Shown piece by piece: positions 26,790 through 35,159 of a stretch of DNA of 64,000 bases (positions are counted from its first letter, which is position 1; each line of letters starts with the position of its first letter). Position numbers and translations under genes: made by a program. The DNA comes from Flagellimonas algicola (GTDB lineage: Bacteria; Bacteroidota; Bacteroidia; Flavobacteriales; Flavobacteriaceae): NCBI RefSeq assembly GCF_005937185.1, contig NZ_VCNI01000001.1, positions 492,657-556,656 of the forward strand, in the 5' to 3' direction. Under the pieces are notes generated by a model. It was not told the DNA's origin. It did no database searches and saw only the letters and a list, made by a program, of their open reading frames with translations.

Positions 26790-26811
26790 AATTTTGTTTG
26801 AATTACTTTTG
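26785..26811 (+). promoter_or_regulatory. Promoter of M14 peptidase gene
   Basis: TTG (26785-26787), 16 bases, TACTTTTG (26804-26811); ATG follows at 26837. The -33 part lies inside the second palindrome. Confidence 0.55.
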
Positions 26812-26836
26812 TACACTTAATTCAGTATTACCAAAC

Positions 26837-27943
26837 ATGATTCACTTTGAAACGTATAAGGAAAGGTCTGTGGAGGGGCGCTATGTAACTCTTGATTCGC
26901 TACAAAAAACATGGCTCAACACCTTGGATTCTTCTTTCGTTGAAACCATTGGCAGCTCGGTTCAAGGGAAAGATATTTTTTGCGTTACACTTGGGAGCGG
27001 GCCAAAGAAAGTACTTATGTGGTCCCAGATGCACGGGAATGAATCTACTACAACAAAAGCGGTATTGGATTTGGTTAATTACCTAATTGCAGACGAAGAA
27101 TTTGGTAAATCTATTTTGAAAGGCTGCACCATTTGCATAGTACCTATTCTTAATCCTGATGGCGCGAAAGCCTATACCCGTGTAAATGCCAATGAAGTGG
27201 ACCTCAACCGTGACGCGAAGAATAGAACGCAGCCTGAAACCATTGTCTTACGTGAGCTATTTGAACGGTTTCAACCCGATTTCTGCTTTAATCTACATGA
27301 CCAACGTACCCTATTCAGTGCGGGTACCCAGAATAATCCAGCAACGGTTTCGTTTCTGTCTCCGTCAAACAATCCAGAAAGAACAATAGATCAAACCAGA
27401 TCTATAGCCATGCAACTCATTGTTGCCATGAACCGTACCCTGCAAAATCACATTCCAGGGCAAGTGGGAAGGTATGATGATGGGTTTAATGAGAACTGTA
27501 TTGGAGATACTTTTCAGCTGTTGGGTGTACCTACTATCTTGTTCGAGGCAGGTCATTATAAAGAAGATTATCAACGAGAGGAGACCAGGAAATACATTTT
27601 TATGGCTCTGACGGAGGTTTTAGAGGTGATTTCAAAAAATAGGATAGCGGAATTTCCGCATCAGGAATATTTCGACATTCCTGAAAATGAAAAACTCTTT
27701 TTTGATACCCTTATTAAGAATGCCCATCTTATCAATGAATCCTTGTCGGCAAATCAGCAAGTGGGTATACAATTTGTAGAGACTTTGAAAGATGAGTCCA
27801 TTGATTTTGTTCCGGAAGTGGCCAAGGTAGGAGAGCTCTCTGGGAGCTTTGGTCATACCACTTTGGATTGTTCCATTTCAAGTCAAATGGAGCAAATAGA
27901 GCGTAAGAATCTTCTTTGGTTAATACGGGATATCAAGAGTTAA
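26837..27943 (+). CDS. M14-family zinc carboxypeptidase-like protein
   Basis: 368 residues from MIHFETYKERS; a longer start at 26798 would run through the promoter. Zinc ligands HGNE (His and Glu, about residues 72-75) and the later His in FNLHDQRTLF (about 155), with NPDGA and the substrate Arg region VDLNRDAKN. A catalytic Glu candidate lies in TILFEAGHY (about 236). No signal peptide is seen, so it acts in the cytoplasm, possibly on peptidoglycan peptides or small peptides. Divergent from an XRE regulator that may control it. Confidence 0.88.
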   Translation: MIHFETYKERSVEGRYVTLDSLQKTWLNTLDSSFVETIGSSVQGKDIFCVTLGSGPKKVLMWSQMHGNESTTTKAVLDLVNYLIADEEFGKSILKGCTICIVPILNPDGAKAYTRVNANEVDLNRDAKNRTQPETIVLRELFERFQPDFCFNLHDQRTLFSAGTQNNPATVSFLSPSNNPERTIDQTRSIAMQLIVAMNRTLQNHIPGQVGRYDDGFNENCIGDTFQLLGVPTILFEAGHYKEDYQREETRKYIFMALTEVLEVISKNRIAEFPHQEYFDIPENEKLFFDTLIKNAHLINESLSANQQVGIQFVETLKDESIDFVPEVAKVGELSGSFGHTTLDCSISSQMEQIERKNLLWLIRDIKS

Positions 27944-27975
27944 TCTCGGTATTATCAGGTATTTGTTACATTTTG

Positions 27976-28001
27976 TTTAAAAAAAAGCCATTTTTTTTAA
28001 A
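27976..28001. promoter_or_regulatory. A/T-only inverted repeat
   Basis: TTTAAAAAAAA (27976-27986), GCCA, TTTTTTTTAAA (27991-28001): an 11-bp perfect dyad made only of A and T. It might end the peptidase transcript weakly or act as an A-tract upstream element for the Lrp gene. Confidence 0.4.
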
Positions 28002-28019
28002 TATAATTTCTTAATTAAC

Positions 28020-28035
28020 TAATTTTGATCAAAAT
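28020..28035 (+). promoter_or_regulatory. -7 box overlapping a 14-bp palindrome before the Lrp gene
   Basis: TAATTTTG (28020-28027) matches TAnnTTTG. It overlaps ATTTTGATCAAAAT (28022-28035), a perfect 14-bp palindrome ending nine bases before the Lrp ATG. This is the expected place and form for an autoregulatory site. Confidence 0.55.
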
Positions 28036-28044
28036 ATTCACACT

Positions 28045-28524
28045 ATGAGCAAAGTTAAGTTAGACGAAATCGACCACCAGATACTGGATATGTTAATTGA
28101 CAATACCCGTACGCCATTTACGGATATTGCCAAAAAGCTGCTGATCTCTGCTGGTACTGTTCATGTCAGGGTTAAAAAAATGGAAGAATCCGGAATCATC
28201 AAAGGATCCTCATTGACCTTGGATTACGTCAAATTAGGATATTCTTTTATCGCCTACGTCGGAATTTTTCTGGAGAAGACGCACCAGACAAAATTTGTCC
28301 TGGAACGTTTGAATCAAATTCCATATGTTACTGTTGCTCATATCACCACAGGAAAATTCAATATTTTCTGTAAGATTCGTGCCAGGGACACCACACATGC
28401 CAAGAATATTATCTTCAAAATTGATGATATTGAAGGTATCAGTCGTACGGAGACCATGATTTCCTTGGAAGAGAGCATCAATGACAAAAAACGTTTGATG
28501 CATACCATCTTTAACGAGCTATAA
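28045..28524 (+). CDS. Lrp/AsnC-family transcriptional regulator
   Basis: 159 residues. N-terminal helix-turn-helix (LDEIDHQILDMLIDNTRTPFTDIAKKL, then SAGTVHVRVKKMEESGIIKG) and a C-terminal RAM/AsnC ligand domain (YSFIAYVGIFLEK to EGISRTETMISLEESI). Lrp-type proteins form octamers that respond to amino acids. In Flavobacteriia this member is strongly conserved. A perfect palindrome overlaps its own promoter. The next gene (DinB-like) follows 20 bases later and may be on the same transcript. Confidence 0.93.
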   Translation: MSKVKLDEIDHQILDMLIDNTRTPFTDIAKKLLISAGTVHVRVKKMEESGIIKGSSLTLDYVKLGYSFIAYVGIFLEKTHQTKFVLERLNQIPYVTVAHITTGKFNIFCKIRARDTTHAKNIIFKIDDIEGISRTETMISLEESINDKKRLMHTIFNEL

Positions 28525-28543
28525 GCTTAAATACTTTTCGGAT

Positions 28544-29065
28544 ATGCTAAGTTCAGAACTTTCCCCGTCTGAATACAACCCTTTTTATCATACCTATATT
28601 AAGGCGTTGGGAGGAGAGGTAAAACTATTGGATCAACTGGTGGATGGAAGGGACGTATTTCTTTCTTTTCTCAAAGATATCCCTACAGCCAAATTGGGGT
28701 TTGCCTATGGTCCTGAAAAATGGACCTTGGCAGAAGTACTAATGCATATCATAGATGCCGAAAGAGTCTTTCAATACCGAGCCTTGAGGTTTGCACGGAA
28801 CGATTCCACTCCCTTATCCGGATTTGATCAGGATATTTATGTTCCGGAATCCAATACCAAAAATAAATCCAAGGAAGAAATTATGATTGAATACAAAACG
28901 GTTCGGGATTCGACCATTGCACTTTTCCGCTCCTTTGATGATCAAGCGCTAACACGTCTGGGTATGGCAAGCGGTTCTGCTATGAGTACTAGAGCCATGG
29001 GTTTTATCATTTGTGGGCACCAAGCCCATCACATGTCCGTGATACGCGAACGGTATTTGAACTAG
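28544..29065 (+). CDS. DinB-family protein
   Basis: 173 residues, a four-helix-bundle DinB/YfiT-like protein. Three metal-ligand histidines are visible: LMHIIDAERVFQYR (about 66), and GHQAHHMSVIRERYL near the C-terminus (about 157-161). Members bind Ni or Zn and often act as thiol-S-transferases or unknown metal-dependent enzymes. It follows the Lrp gene closely and converges on a small unknown gene. The substrate is unknown. Confidence 0.88.
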   Translation: MLSSELSPSEYNPFYHTYIKALGGEVKLLDQLVDGRDVFLSFLKDIPTAKLGFAYGPEKWTLAEVLMHIIDAERVFQYRALRFARNDSTPLSGFDQDIYVPESNTKNKSKEEIMIEYKTVRDSTIALFRSFDDQALTRLGMASGSAMSTRAMGFIICGHQAHHMSVIRERYLN

Positions 29066-29081
29066 TTGGAAAAAGTAGTTT

Positions 29082-29417
29082 TTAGTATAAGCCTTCGTTT
29101 TCTTGTTCTTGATCTGGGTCCAGTTCAGGATTTACGGATTCTTCACCTTCACCTAGAACAGCTTCGGTTTTTTCAGTATTGCCCAACTCTTTTTCCATGT
29201 TCTCCTCAAAATTGGAAATGAAATTGGAGAGACTTTTACTGATTTTTACCAGATAGATGGTGTCTTCTGTTTTAACTTCTACGGATTCAATAATGTCCCC
29301 GTTGGGCTTTTTCAGGGTAATGATATCTTCATCCCCATAACCGTAGGGATAAGAATCGATTAAAACTGCCGCCACTTTGCGATCCAGCTTTTTGTAATCT
29401 ATTAATACACGTTTCAT
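29082..29417 (-). CDS. Conserved small acidic protein of unknown function
   Basis: 111 residues. N-terminal part MKRVLIDYKKLDRKVAAVLIDSYPYGYGDEDIITLKKPNG looks like a compact beta-rich domain, with DTIYLVKISKSLSNF in the middle, and the last 40 residues are Glu-rich and probably disordered. I recall similar proteins in other Flavobacteriia without an assigned role. It has no signal peptide. A 24-bp dyad lies just upstream of its ATG and could control it. Confidence 0.65.
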   Translation of the reverse strand: MKRVLIDYKKLDRKVAAVLIDSYPYGYGDEDIITLKKPNGDIIESVEVKTEDTIYLVKISKSLSNFISNFEENMEKELGNTEKTEAVLGEGEESVNPELDPDQEQENEGLY

Positions 29418-29420
29418 TAT

Positions 29421-29444
29421 GGATAGGTTTATGGTTTCCTATCC
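29421..29444. promoter_or_regulatory. GGATAGG-N10-CCTATCC dyad
   Basis: Perfect 7-bp arms at 29421-29427 and 29438-29444, starting four bases upstream of the ATG at 29417 (minus strand). May be an mRNA hairpin over the ribosome-binding region or an operator. Confidence 0.4.
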
Positions 29445-29510
29445 TAAGCTATAAATTTTTGAAGCTGACCGGGCTAAAGAGTTGTAAATGCCAATATTTA
29501 GTATATGTAC

Positions 29511-30575
29511 CTAAGATTCTTTGTAGTAAGCAAAGGATTCAGCAAATAAATTTTCTGGAACCTTGATGTCCGTCACCGCCCTCCCAATGCTTTGAAGCAA
29601 CACAAAGTTGATGTCGCCATGTGAGTTTTTCTTATCATATTTTAAAAGTTCCACAATAGCGGTAATGTCCTCCTGGTCAAATTCCACTTTGTGAAAATAC
29701 TTTAGAAAAGTTTCTTTGATTTCTTGAAGTGATAATCCTGAAAGCCCCGTTAGTTTGTGAGACAGGTAACCTTCCAAGATCATTCCCACGGCAATGGCTT
29801 CTCCGTGCAACAAACTCTTTTTGTTTGAATTTTCCAGAAAGTAGGATTCTATAGCATGACCTAGGGTATGTCCAAAATTTAGAATTTTCCGAATGTTCTG
29901 TTCCGTTGGATCCTCTGTGACCACCTCATTTTTTATGCTGATGGATTTTTGAATGGTGGCAGCGTTCCCATAATCATCGATTTCCCTGAGGGACTTCCAA
30001 TATGCTTCATCTTTGATCAAGCCGTGTTTGAGCATTTCGGCAAATCCGCTGGTACGTTGGCGTTGGTCCAAGGTGGCCAAAAATTCAGGAATGACCAGGA
30101 CCATCTGTGGCTGGTTAATGACCCCAATCTGGTTTTTAAGTACGCCCAAGTCCACGCCTGTTTTACCACCTACTGAAGCATCTACCATGGACAAGAGGGT
30201 GGTGGGGATGTTTATAAAATCGATTCCCCGTTTGAAAGTAGAGGCTACAAATCCCCCTAGATCAGTAAGTACGCCACCTCCAAGATTGATCAACAGACTT
30301 TTTCGGTCGGCGCCTTGATCGGATAACCATTCCCACACTAGCATGCAGGTCTGGATGTGTTTGTTTTCCTCCCCGGATTCGATTTCAAAAATTCCATGCA
30401 CGGGAACCTCATCTCTCATTTTTTCCTGAAGTAGGGGAAGACAATATTTTTTGGTGTTTTCATCCACCAAAACAAAGATTTTGGAGTAGTTGCTTTTGGC
30501 AACATGTTGTCTTAGAGAGGCTTCCGCCAATTCTTCCAGATATACCTCGTAAGAGTGCGATTTAATGGAATTCAT
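29511..30575 (-). CDS. aroB: 3-Dehydroquinate synthase
   Basis: 354 residues from MNSIKSHSYEVY; a Met five codons upstream is possible. Makes 3-dehydroquinate from DAHP in the shikimate pathway, using NAD and a divalent metal. Motifs: NLGGGVLTDLGGFVASTFKRGI (about 95-116), TTLLSMVDASVGGKTGVD (about 120-137) and the metal-binding RKILNFGHTLGHAIE (about 237). Divergent from proline dehydrogenase with a spacer of about 90 bases; no other aromatic-pathway gene is adjacent. Confidence 0.95.
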   Translation of the reverse strand: MNSIKSHSYEVYLEELAEASLRQHVAKSNYSKIFVLVDENTKKYCLPLLQEKMRDEVPVHGIFEIESGEENKHIQTCMLVWEWLSDQGADRKSLLINLGGGVLTDLGGFVASTFKRGIDFINIPTTLLSMVDASVGGKTGVDLGVLKNQIGVINQPQMVLVIPEFLATLDQRQRTSGFAEMLKHGLIKDEAYWKSLREIDDYGNAATIQKSISIKNEVVTEDPTEQNIRKILNFGHTLGHAIESYFLENSNKKSLLHGEAIAVGMILEGYLSHKLTGLSGLSLQEIKETFLKYFHKVEFDQEDITAIVELLKYDKKNSHGDINFVLLQSIGRAVTDIKVPENLFAESFAYYKES

Positions 30576-30637
30576 AAATTCTAATTGCACCGCTAAATAA
30601 AGATTATTTTTATAGATAATGATCCAATGTGGCTACT

Positions 30638-30645
30638 TATATTTG
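30638..30645 (+). promoter_or_regulatory. -7 element of proline dehydrogenase gene
   Basis: TATATTTG, 22 bases before the ATG at 30668. No well-placed TTG. Confidence 0.45.
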
Positions 30646-30667
30646 AATCTTTAATAAATTCACAACA

Positions 30668-31840
30668 ATGCAGCCAGATTTTGAGAATACTGCAATAGCA
30701 TTCCAAATGAAGACAGACTCCGAATTGGAACGTGCTTATTTTCTTTTTAAACTTATTGCGAACGAACCTTTGGTGAAAATTGGAACGGCGGTTACCAATT
30801 TTGCAATCAAAGCGCATTTGCCAATTGAGGGGTTGATACGCGCCACTGTATTTGATCATTTCTGTGGTGGGGTCAACGAAGAAGATTGCATTCCCATAAT
30901 TGATAAAATGTATGCCAATGGAGTAAGCTCTATCCTGGATTATTCTGTGGAAGGCAAGGAGGTAGAAGATCAATTCGATTTTGCACTTCACAAGACACTG
31001 GAGGTATTGGATTTTGTGAAAGAAAAGGAGGCCATTCCTTTTGCAGTTTTTAAACCTACCGGTTTTGGGAAGTTTGAGTTGTATGAAAAAGTAAGTGCAG
31101 GAGAAAAACTTGATATACAAGAAACGGAAGCTTGGGGACGACTGTTGAATCGCTACGAACAAGTGTGCAAAAAAGCCCATGATTTGGACGTTAACCTATT
31201 GATTGATGCCGAAGAGAGCTGGATGCAACAAGCTGCGGATGATATTGCGTTAGACATGATGCGGAAATACAACAAGGAAAAGGCGGTTGTCTTTAATACG
31301 CTGCAGATGTATCGATGGGACCGAATGGAATATTTGGAACAGCTGAATCAAGTAGCAGAAGAGGAAGGATTCAAAATTGGATTGAAGGTAGTACGCGGAG
31401 CTTACATGGAAAAGGAAAATGATCGCGCCAAGGAGTTGGGCTATAAAAGCCCTATTTGCGAATCCAAAAAGGCCACGGATGAAAACTTTGATAATGCAGT
31501 ATGCTTTATTATGAATCATCTGGATACCATTTCCATTTTTGCGGGCACCCATAATGAAGCAAGTTCTTTAAAGCTCTTGGAACTAATGGAGCAAAGAGGC
31601 CTTGAAAAAAACAATCCCAATGTTTGGTTTGGACAATTATATGGGATGAGCGATCATATCTCATTCAACTTATCGGAAGCAGGTTACAACGTGGCCAAAT
31701 ATGTGCCATATGGCCCAGTCAAAGATGTGATGCCATATTTGATACGAAGGGCAGAGGAAAACACCTCGGTTGCTGGACAGACTACCCGGGAATTGGGGTT
31801 GTTGCAAAAAGAAAAGAAGCGCAGGAAGTTGGATTTATAG
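30668..31840 (+). CDS. Proline dehydrogenase
   Basis: 390 residues, stand-alone FAD-dependent PRODH barrel. It oxidises proline to pyrroline-5-carboxylate and feeds electrons to quinone. Motifs: YANGVSSILDYSVEGKE (about 100), LLIDAEESWMQ (about 178), KVVRGAYMEKEN (about 240) and the FAD/proline region PYGPVKDVMPYLIRRAEENTS (about 348-366). No P5C dehydrogenase domain is fused, so that activity must be encoded elsewhere. Confidence 0.93.
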   Translation: MQPDFENTAIAFQMKTDSELERAYFLFKLIANEPLVKIGTAVTNFAIKAHLPIEGLIRATVFDHFCGGVNEEDCIPIIDKMYANGVSSILDYSVEGKEVEDQFDFALHKTLEVLDFVKEKEAIPFAVFKPTGFGKFELYEKVSAGEKLDIQETEAWGRLLNRYEQVCKKAHDLDVNLLIDAEESWMQQAADDIALDMMRKYNKEKAVVFNTLQMYRWDRMEYLEQLNQVAEEEGFKIGLKVVRGAYMEKENDRAKELGYKSPICESKKATDENFDNAVCFIMNHLDTISIFAGTHNEASSLKLLELMEQRGLEKNNPNVWFGQLYGMSDHISFNLSEAGYNVAKYVPYGPVKDVMPYLIRRAEENTSVAGQTTRELGLLQKEKKRRKLDL

Positions 31841-32172
31841 GTCGTGTGGTTCTATTCAGTTTTAAAGAATACATCTTTTAACTACTTAATTAGATAGGAG
31901 GATAACACTCTAATTGAGTCATCGTATCATTCATTCTTTTGTTTTCAAGTCATTTTCACCCTGTTTTTTAGTTCAATTTATAAATGGATAGGTGCATTTA
32001 TAAATGGAAATGGATTTGAATTGCCCAATACCTGAATTCCTTCCAATTTTACTTCACGTCAATTTTTAGAAAGTCATAGCGCTAATAGGCGATTTCATTG
32101 TTTTCGCGCTAAGCTCTTCACGAATAAAAATGATGGCGACAATTATTGTTAAACTCAAATATCAATTATCGT
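31841..32172. other. Non-coding spacer with a 13-bp direct repeat
   Basis: I find no gene here. ATTTATAAATGGA occurs twice (31976-31988 and 31996-32008), period 20 bases, about two helical turns; the core ATTTATAAAT is itself a palindrome. There is no strong TAnnTTTG box close to the next ATG. The spacer is AT-rich, unlike the denser spacing elsewhere in the window. Confidence 0.5.
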
Positions 32173-33747
32173 ATGAAAAAAAGAACTAATTTATATCTCT
32201 TTTTAGGTATTATGGCAGCTTTGTTGATTATAAGTTGTGAGACAGAAACTTTTGATTTGGATTCCATGGTGGAGGATATTCAATTTACAGAACAAGGAAT
32301 GATAAAGTCCAATTTCAATCATGGGAACTTTGGGGAGTATTCGGGTATACAATCAGAAAACATTATTATTTCTTGGAATGGGTATAAAACCATTAATATT
32401 GAGGACAGGATCTGGTATGAATATAATGTTGAAGAAATTATAGAACCAGAACTCGAAGCGGGTGAGATTACCGATATCACTTATAGTCTGCTAGTGACTA
32501 TTTTCGATGAGTCCCCAGCTTATTGGTTGGTGCGAATGGATTCACATAATGGCGTGGCTTTTGATTCCTATTTTGAACTAGAGGAAGGCAATTTCACAGG
32601 TATGGTATATTTGTTTGATATTGAAGGTACTGTAGATATGGCTAGATTTTATCGCAAAGGAGAGGCATATCAAGGTGTTAAAGATATTGGAAATACTACG
32701 AATCTTCCTCAACCGGAAGCAGCCAGATGTGACGCCAAGGTTGTTGCGAGGTGCACGGTGCAAAATGGGTGTCCACCACCTCAGACAGGTACTGGTGGTT
32801 GCAAATACGGTGGCGGCCACTATGAATGGCAAATTTCATACAGCTATACTGACTGGTACTTGGATAGAAATGGCGACGGAGTTGGACAGGCCAATGAATA
32901 TTATAATACAACTACCCAAGAGACCAGAACATATGTGTTTGTACCCTCTGGTACATCGCTACCCCCTTCCCAGAACAGCTGGGGATTTGCAGCCCTTGAT
33001 GGTAGTGGGCAAGTAAGCTCTATACCAAAGCCTCGCGTGCAGCCCGAAAGGATAATCATTGCCCCAGACCTATTAGAAGAATATCCTTGTACTGAGGGCA
33101 TAATAGGTAAGGCATTGTCTGCTGAACTCGATGTTTGGGGCACTATGAAGGATGCTTTTGGTAATGACCACAGCGATTTTGACATTACCTATAAACACAA
33201 AGTTTTGGAAGATGATCGTGAAGGTCGACTAACTTTAGGCGAGACACATGTTACACTAGCTAATAGCAGAATTAGTGATATGACCATTTATCTAAATACC
33301 ACCTATTTAAATTTAGCAACTGACGTATCTATTTTTGCCACTGTCCTTCATGAAAATGTCCATGCCCTTATGCTTTATCAATTAGATCAGAAGGGAATCG
33401 TGTTTGATAACCCGGAGAATCTTGACATGTCTATTTTGGCGGATAAATGGTCGGCTGAAGTAGCCAAAATTCAAAATGGGCCAATGCCACCTAATGACCT
33501 GGCCTATGCTCAACATCGAATTATGGTGGGTGTGGTTGATGTTATGGCTGATTATATTCAAACTTTTGCTACCACTAGAAATTACGGTATAGATGAATTC
33601 CAAGCAGAAGCATTGGCATGGACTGGTCTTTTTGATTCCATTGCATGGACCTTAATGGATCCCTTGGTAAAGGAATCGATTGAGAACTTGATTGAGTCTG
33701 AAACCACAGGTTTTGGTCCACTTGCTATTGGAACAAAATGTGATTGA
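32173..33747 (+). CDS. Lipoprotein with HExxH motif, putative zincin-type metallopeptidase
   Basis: 524 residues from MKKRTNLYLFLG (a start nine codons upstream precedes the signal). The lipobox is ALLIISC (about residue 22). The N-terminal 170 residues are beta-rich. A Cys-rich linker follows (four Cys spaced between about 184 and 208, CDAKVVARC...NGC...GGC), then a DRNGDGVGQANEYY segment that resembles a calcium site. The C-terminal part has VLHENVHALMLYQ (about 391-403), which fits HExxH with His393, Glu394, His397, and a possible third ligand in DEFQAEALAW. Peptidase activity is inferred from that motif only. The first of three adjacent secreted-protein genes. Confidence 0.7.
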   Translation: MKKRTNLYLFLGIMAALLIISCETETFDLDSMVEDIQFTEQGMIKSNFNHGNFGEYSGIQSENIIISWNGYKTINIEDRIWYEYNVEEIIEPELEAGEITDITYSLLVTIFDESPAYWLVRMDSHNGVAFDSYFELEEGNFTGMVYLFDIEGTVDMARFYRKGEAYQGVKDIGNTTNLPQPEAARCDAKVVARCTVQNGCPPPQTGTGGCKYGGGHYEWQISYSYTDWYLDRNGDGVGQANEYYNTTTQETRTYVFVPSGTSLPPSQNSWGFAALDGSGQVSSIPKPRVQPERIIIAPDLLEEYPCTEGIIGKALSAELDVWGTMKDAFGNDHSDFDITYKHKVLEDDREGRLTLGETHVTLANSRISDMTIYLNTTYLNLATDVSIFATVLHENVHALMLYQLDQKGIVFDNPENLDMSILADKWSAEVAKIQNGPMPPNDLAYAQHRIMVGVVDVMADYIQTFATTRNYGIDEFQAEALAWTGLFDSIAWTLMDPLVKESIENLIESETTGFGPLAIGTKCD

Positions 33748-33782
33748 TCATTGTTTATACATAATAATAAAACTTATGTAAC

Positions 33783-34964
33783 ATGGGGAATAGAAGGCTT
33801 TCAATGATTTTGATTTTCATATTGGTCATTATGCGGGCCATTGGTCAAGATGATCAAAAATATGCTCGTCTCCTGAATACTAGCATAGCCGATTATAAGG
33901 ATATGTTTACGGAGATGAGTTATGTGGATTTAAACGTAAAGTTTGATATTCCCTATTTCAATTACCTCTATACTGGAAACGAAAAACTGTGGTTTTTGGG
34001 TTATCCCATAAACGACTTCGCATTGGGGGTGTCGGATGAAAACAATATCCTTTGGACCATGTTGGAATTTGGTGATAACGGGTCTAAAGTTTTGAGTGAT
34101 GTATTGGAATATTTCGGAACTCCTGATAGGGTGTCAATAATGGAACGCGGTAAGCTTAAAAGACCTATTTCTTTGAATAGGAATGAGAGTATCGAATATT
34201 ATTATAAACATGGTCAGGAAAATTGTATTGGTTTTACTTGGGATGCCACAACATCTAGAGCCTATGGAATGTTTTTGGAATACCATACAACGGGTACCGG
34301 ATGTTATACAAAAAAAACTGGAATCCTCCGACTACACTATAAACTGCCGAATAATCAACATCGGAATTTTATGGTTCCTTTGACTGTATATTCAGAACAT
34401 CCAGTCCAAAAAAAGCTAAGTGATGAAATCTACAATAAATTGGTCGCTTTTATTGTATCTCAGGACACTGCAATCTCTGTTTTGCATCAACGAAAGGTTA
34501 AGTCTTTAGTGAAAAAAGGCAAGATGACAAAGACCGATAGCATCAGATACTATAGGGCCATCAGGGATAAAAGGTTGGTACTCATTAAGAAAAAGGCCAA
34601 TTTCATAGCACGCGAATACCTTGCTAAGGATTTGAAGGGTCACAACTTTATAGAAAAACATCTTCATCTATCAGCGATGCAGACACAGGCTATAATCGAA
34701 AGATTACAAGTTGATGACAATCACAATCCTGCACTAATAAGTAAAAGGATTGATATATTTGAGAAGGTCCCTGAATGGCAAGGGTATTATCAAATCTCCT
34801 CTGCTGTACCTATTGATGAAGAAAATTATTTCATTTTTTATTACCGACATAATGGTCATTTCAGTTGGGAAAGTGTTGCGGTCACCTTTACTGTTGCAGA
34901 AGGTAAATTCAAGGTCAAGAACAAAACAAAATTGGATATGGTTACCCTTGATTACCCCAAATAA
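33783..34964 (+). CDS. Secreted protein of unknown function
   Basis: 393 residues with a signal peptide (RRLSMILIFILVIMRAIGQ). Mature segments: an N-terminal alpha/beta portion (YTGNEKLWFLGYPINDF; LEYFGTPDRVSIMERG), a central part with NCIGFTWDATTSRAYGMFLEY, and a Lys-rich helical region (KVKSLVKKGKMTKTDSIRYYRAIRDKRL). I do not recognise a family. It starts 35 bases after the HExxH lipoprotein gene, so they are likely co-transcribed. Base composition is a little more AT-rich than the housekeeping genes by eye. Confidence 0.6.
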   Translation: MGNRRLSMILIFILVIMRAIGQDDQKYARLLNTSIADYKDMFTEMSYVDLNVKFDIPYFNYLYTGNEKLWFLGYPINDFALGVSDENNILWTMLEFGDNGSKVLSDVLEYFGTPDRVSIMERGKLKRPISLNRNESIEYYYKHGQENCIGFTWDATTSRAYGMFLEYHTTGTGCYTKKTGILRLHYKLPNNQHRNFMVPLTVYSEHPVQKKLSDEIYNKLVAFIVSQDTAISVLHQRKVKSLVKKGKMTKTDSIRYYRAIRDKRLVLIKKKANFIAREYLAKDLKGHNFIEKHLHLSAMQTQAIIERLQVDDNHNPALISKRIDIFEKVPEWQGYYQISSAVPIDEENYFIFYYRHNGHFSWESVAVTFTVAEGKFKVKNKTKLDMVTLDYPK

Positions 34965-35159
34965 GTAGTAAATTGATGTGATAAAAATTGTTAGATTACC
35001 AGCAGCTACCAATTACTTACTTTTCAAATTTTATGGTCATTGTAATACTTTTCCAATCATTTACCCCATTTCATCCCGGTAATGATTCCTTAGGTTGATT
35101 ATTGTCCCAAACATATTCTTGATAAATTGGAGTATGCATGTCTGTAAACACTTTATATA

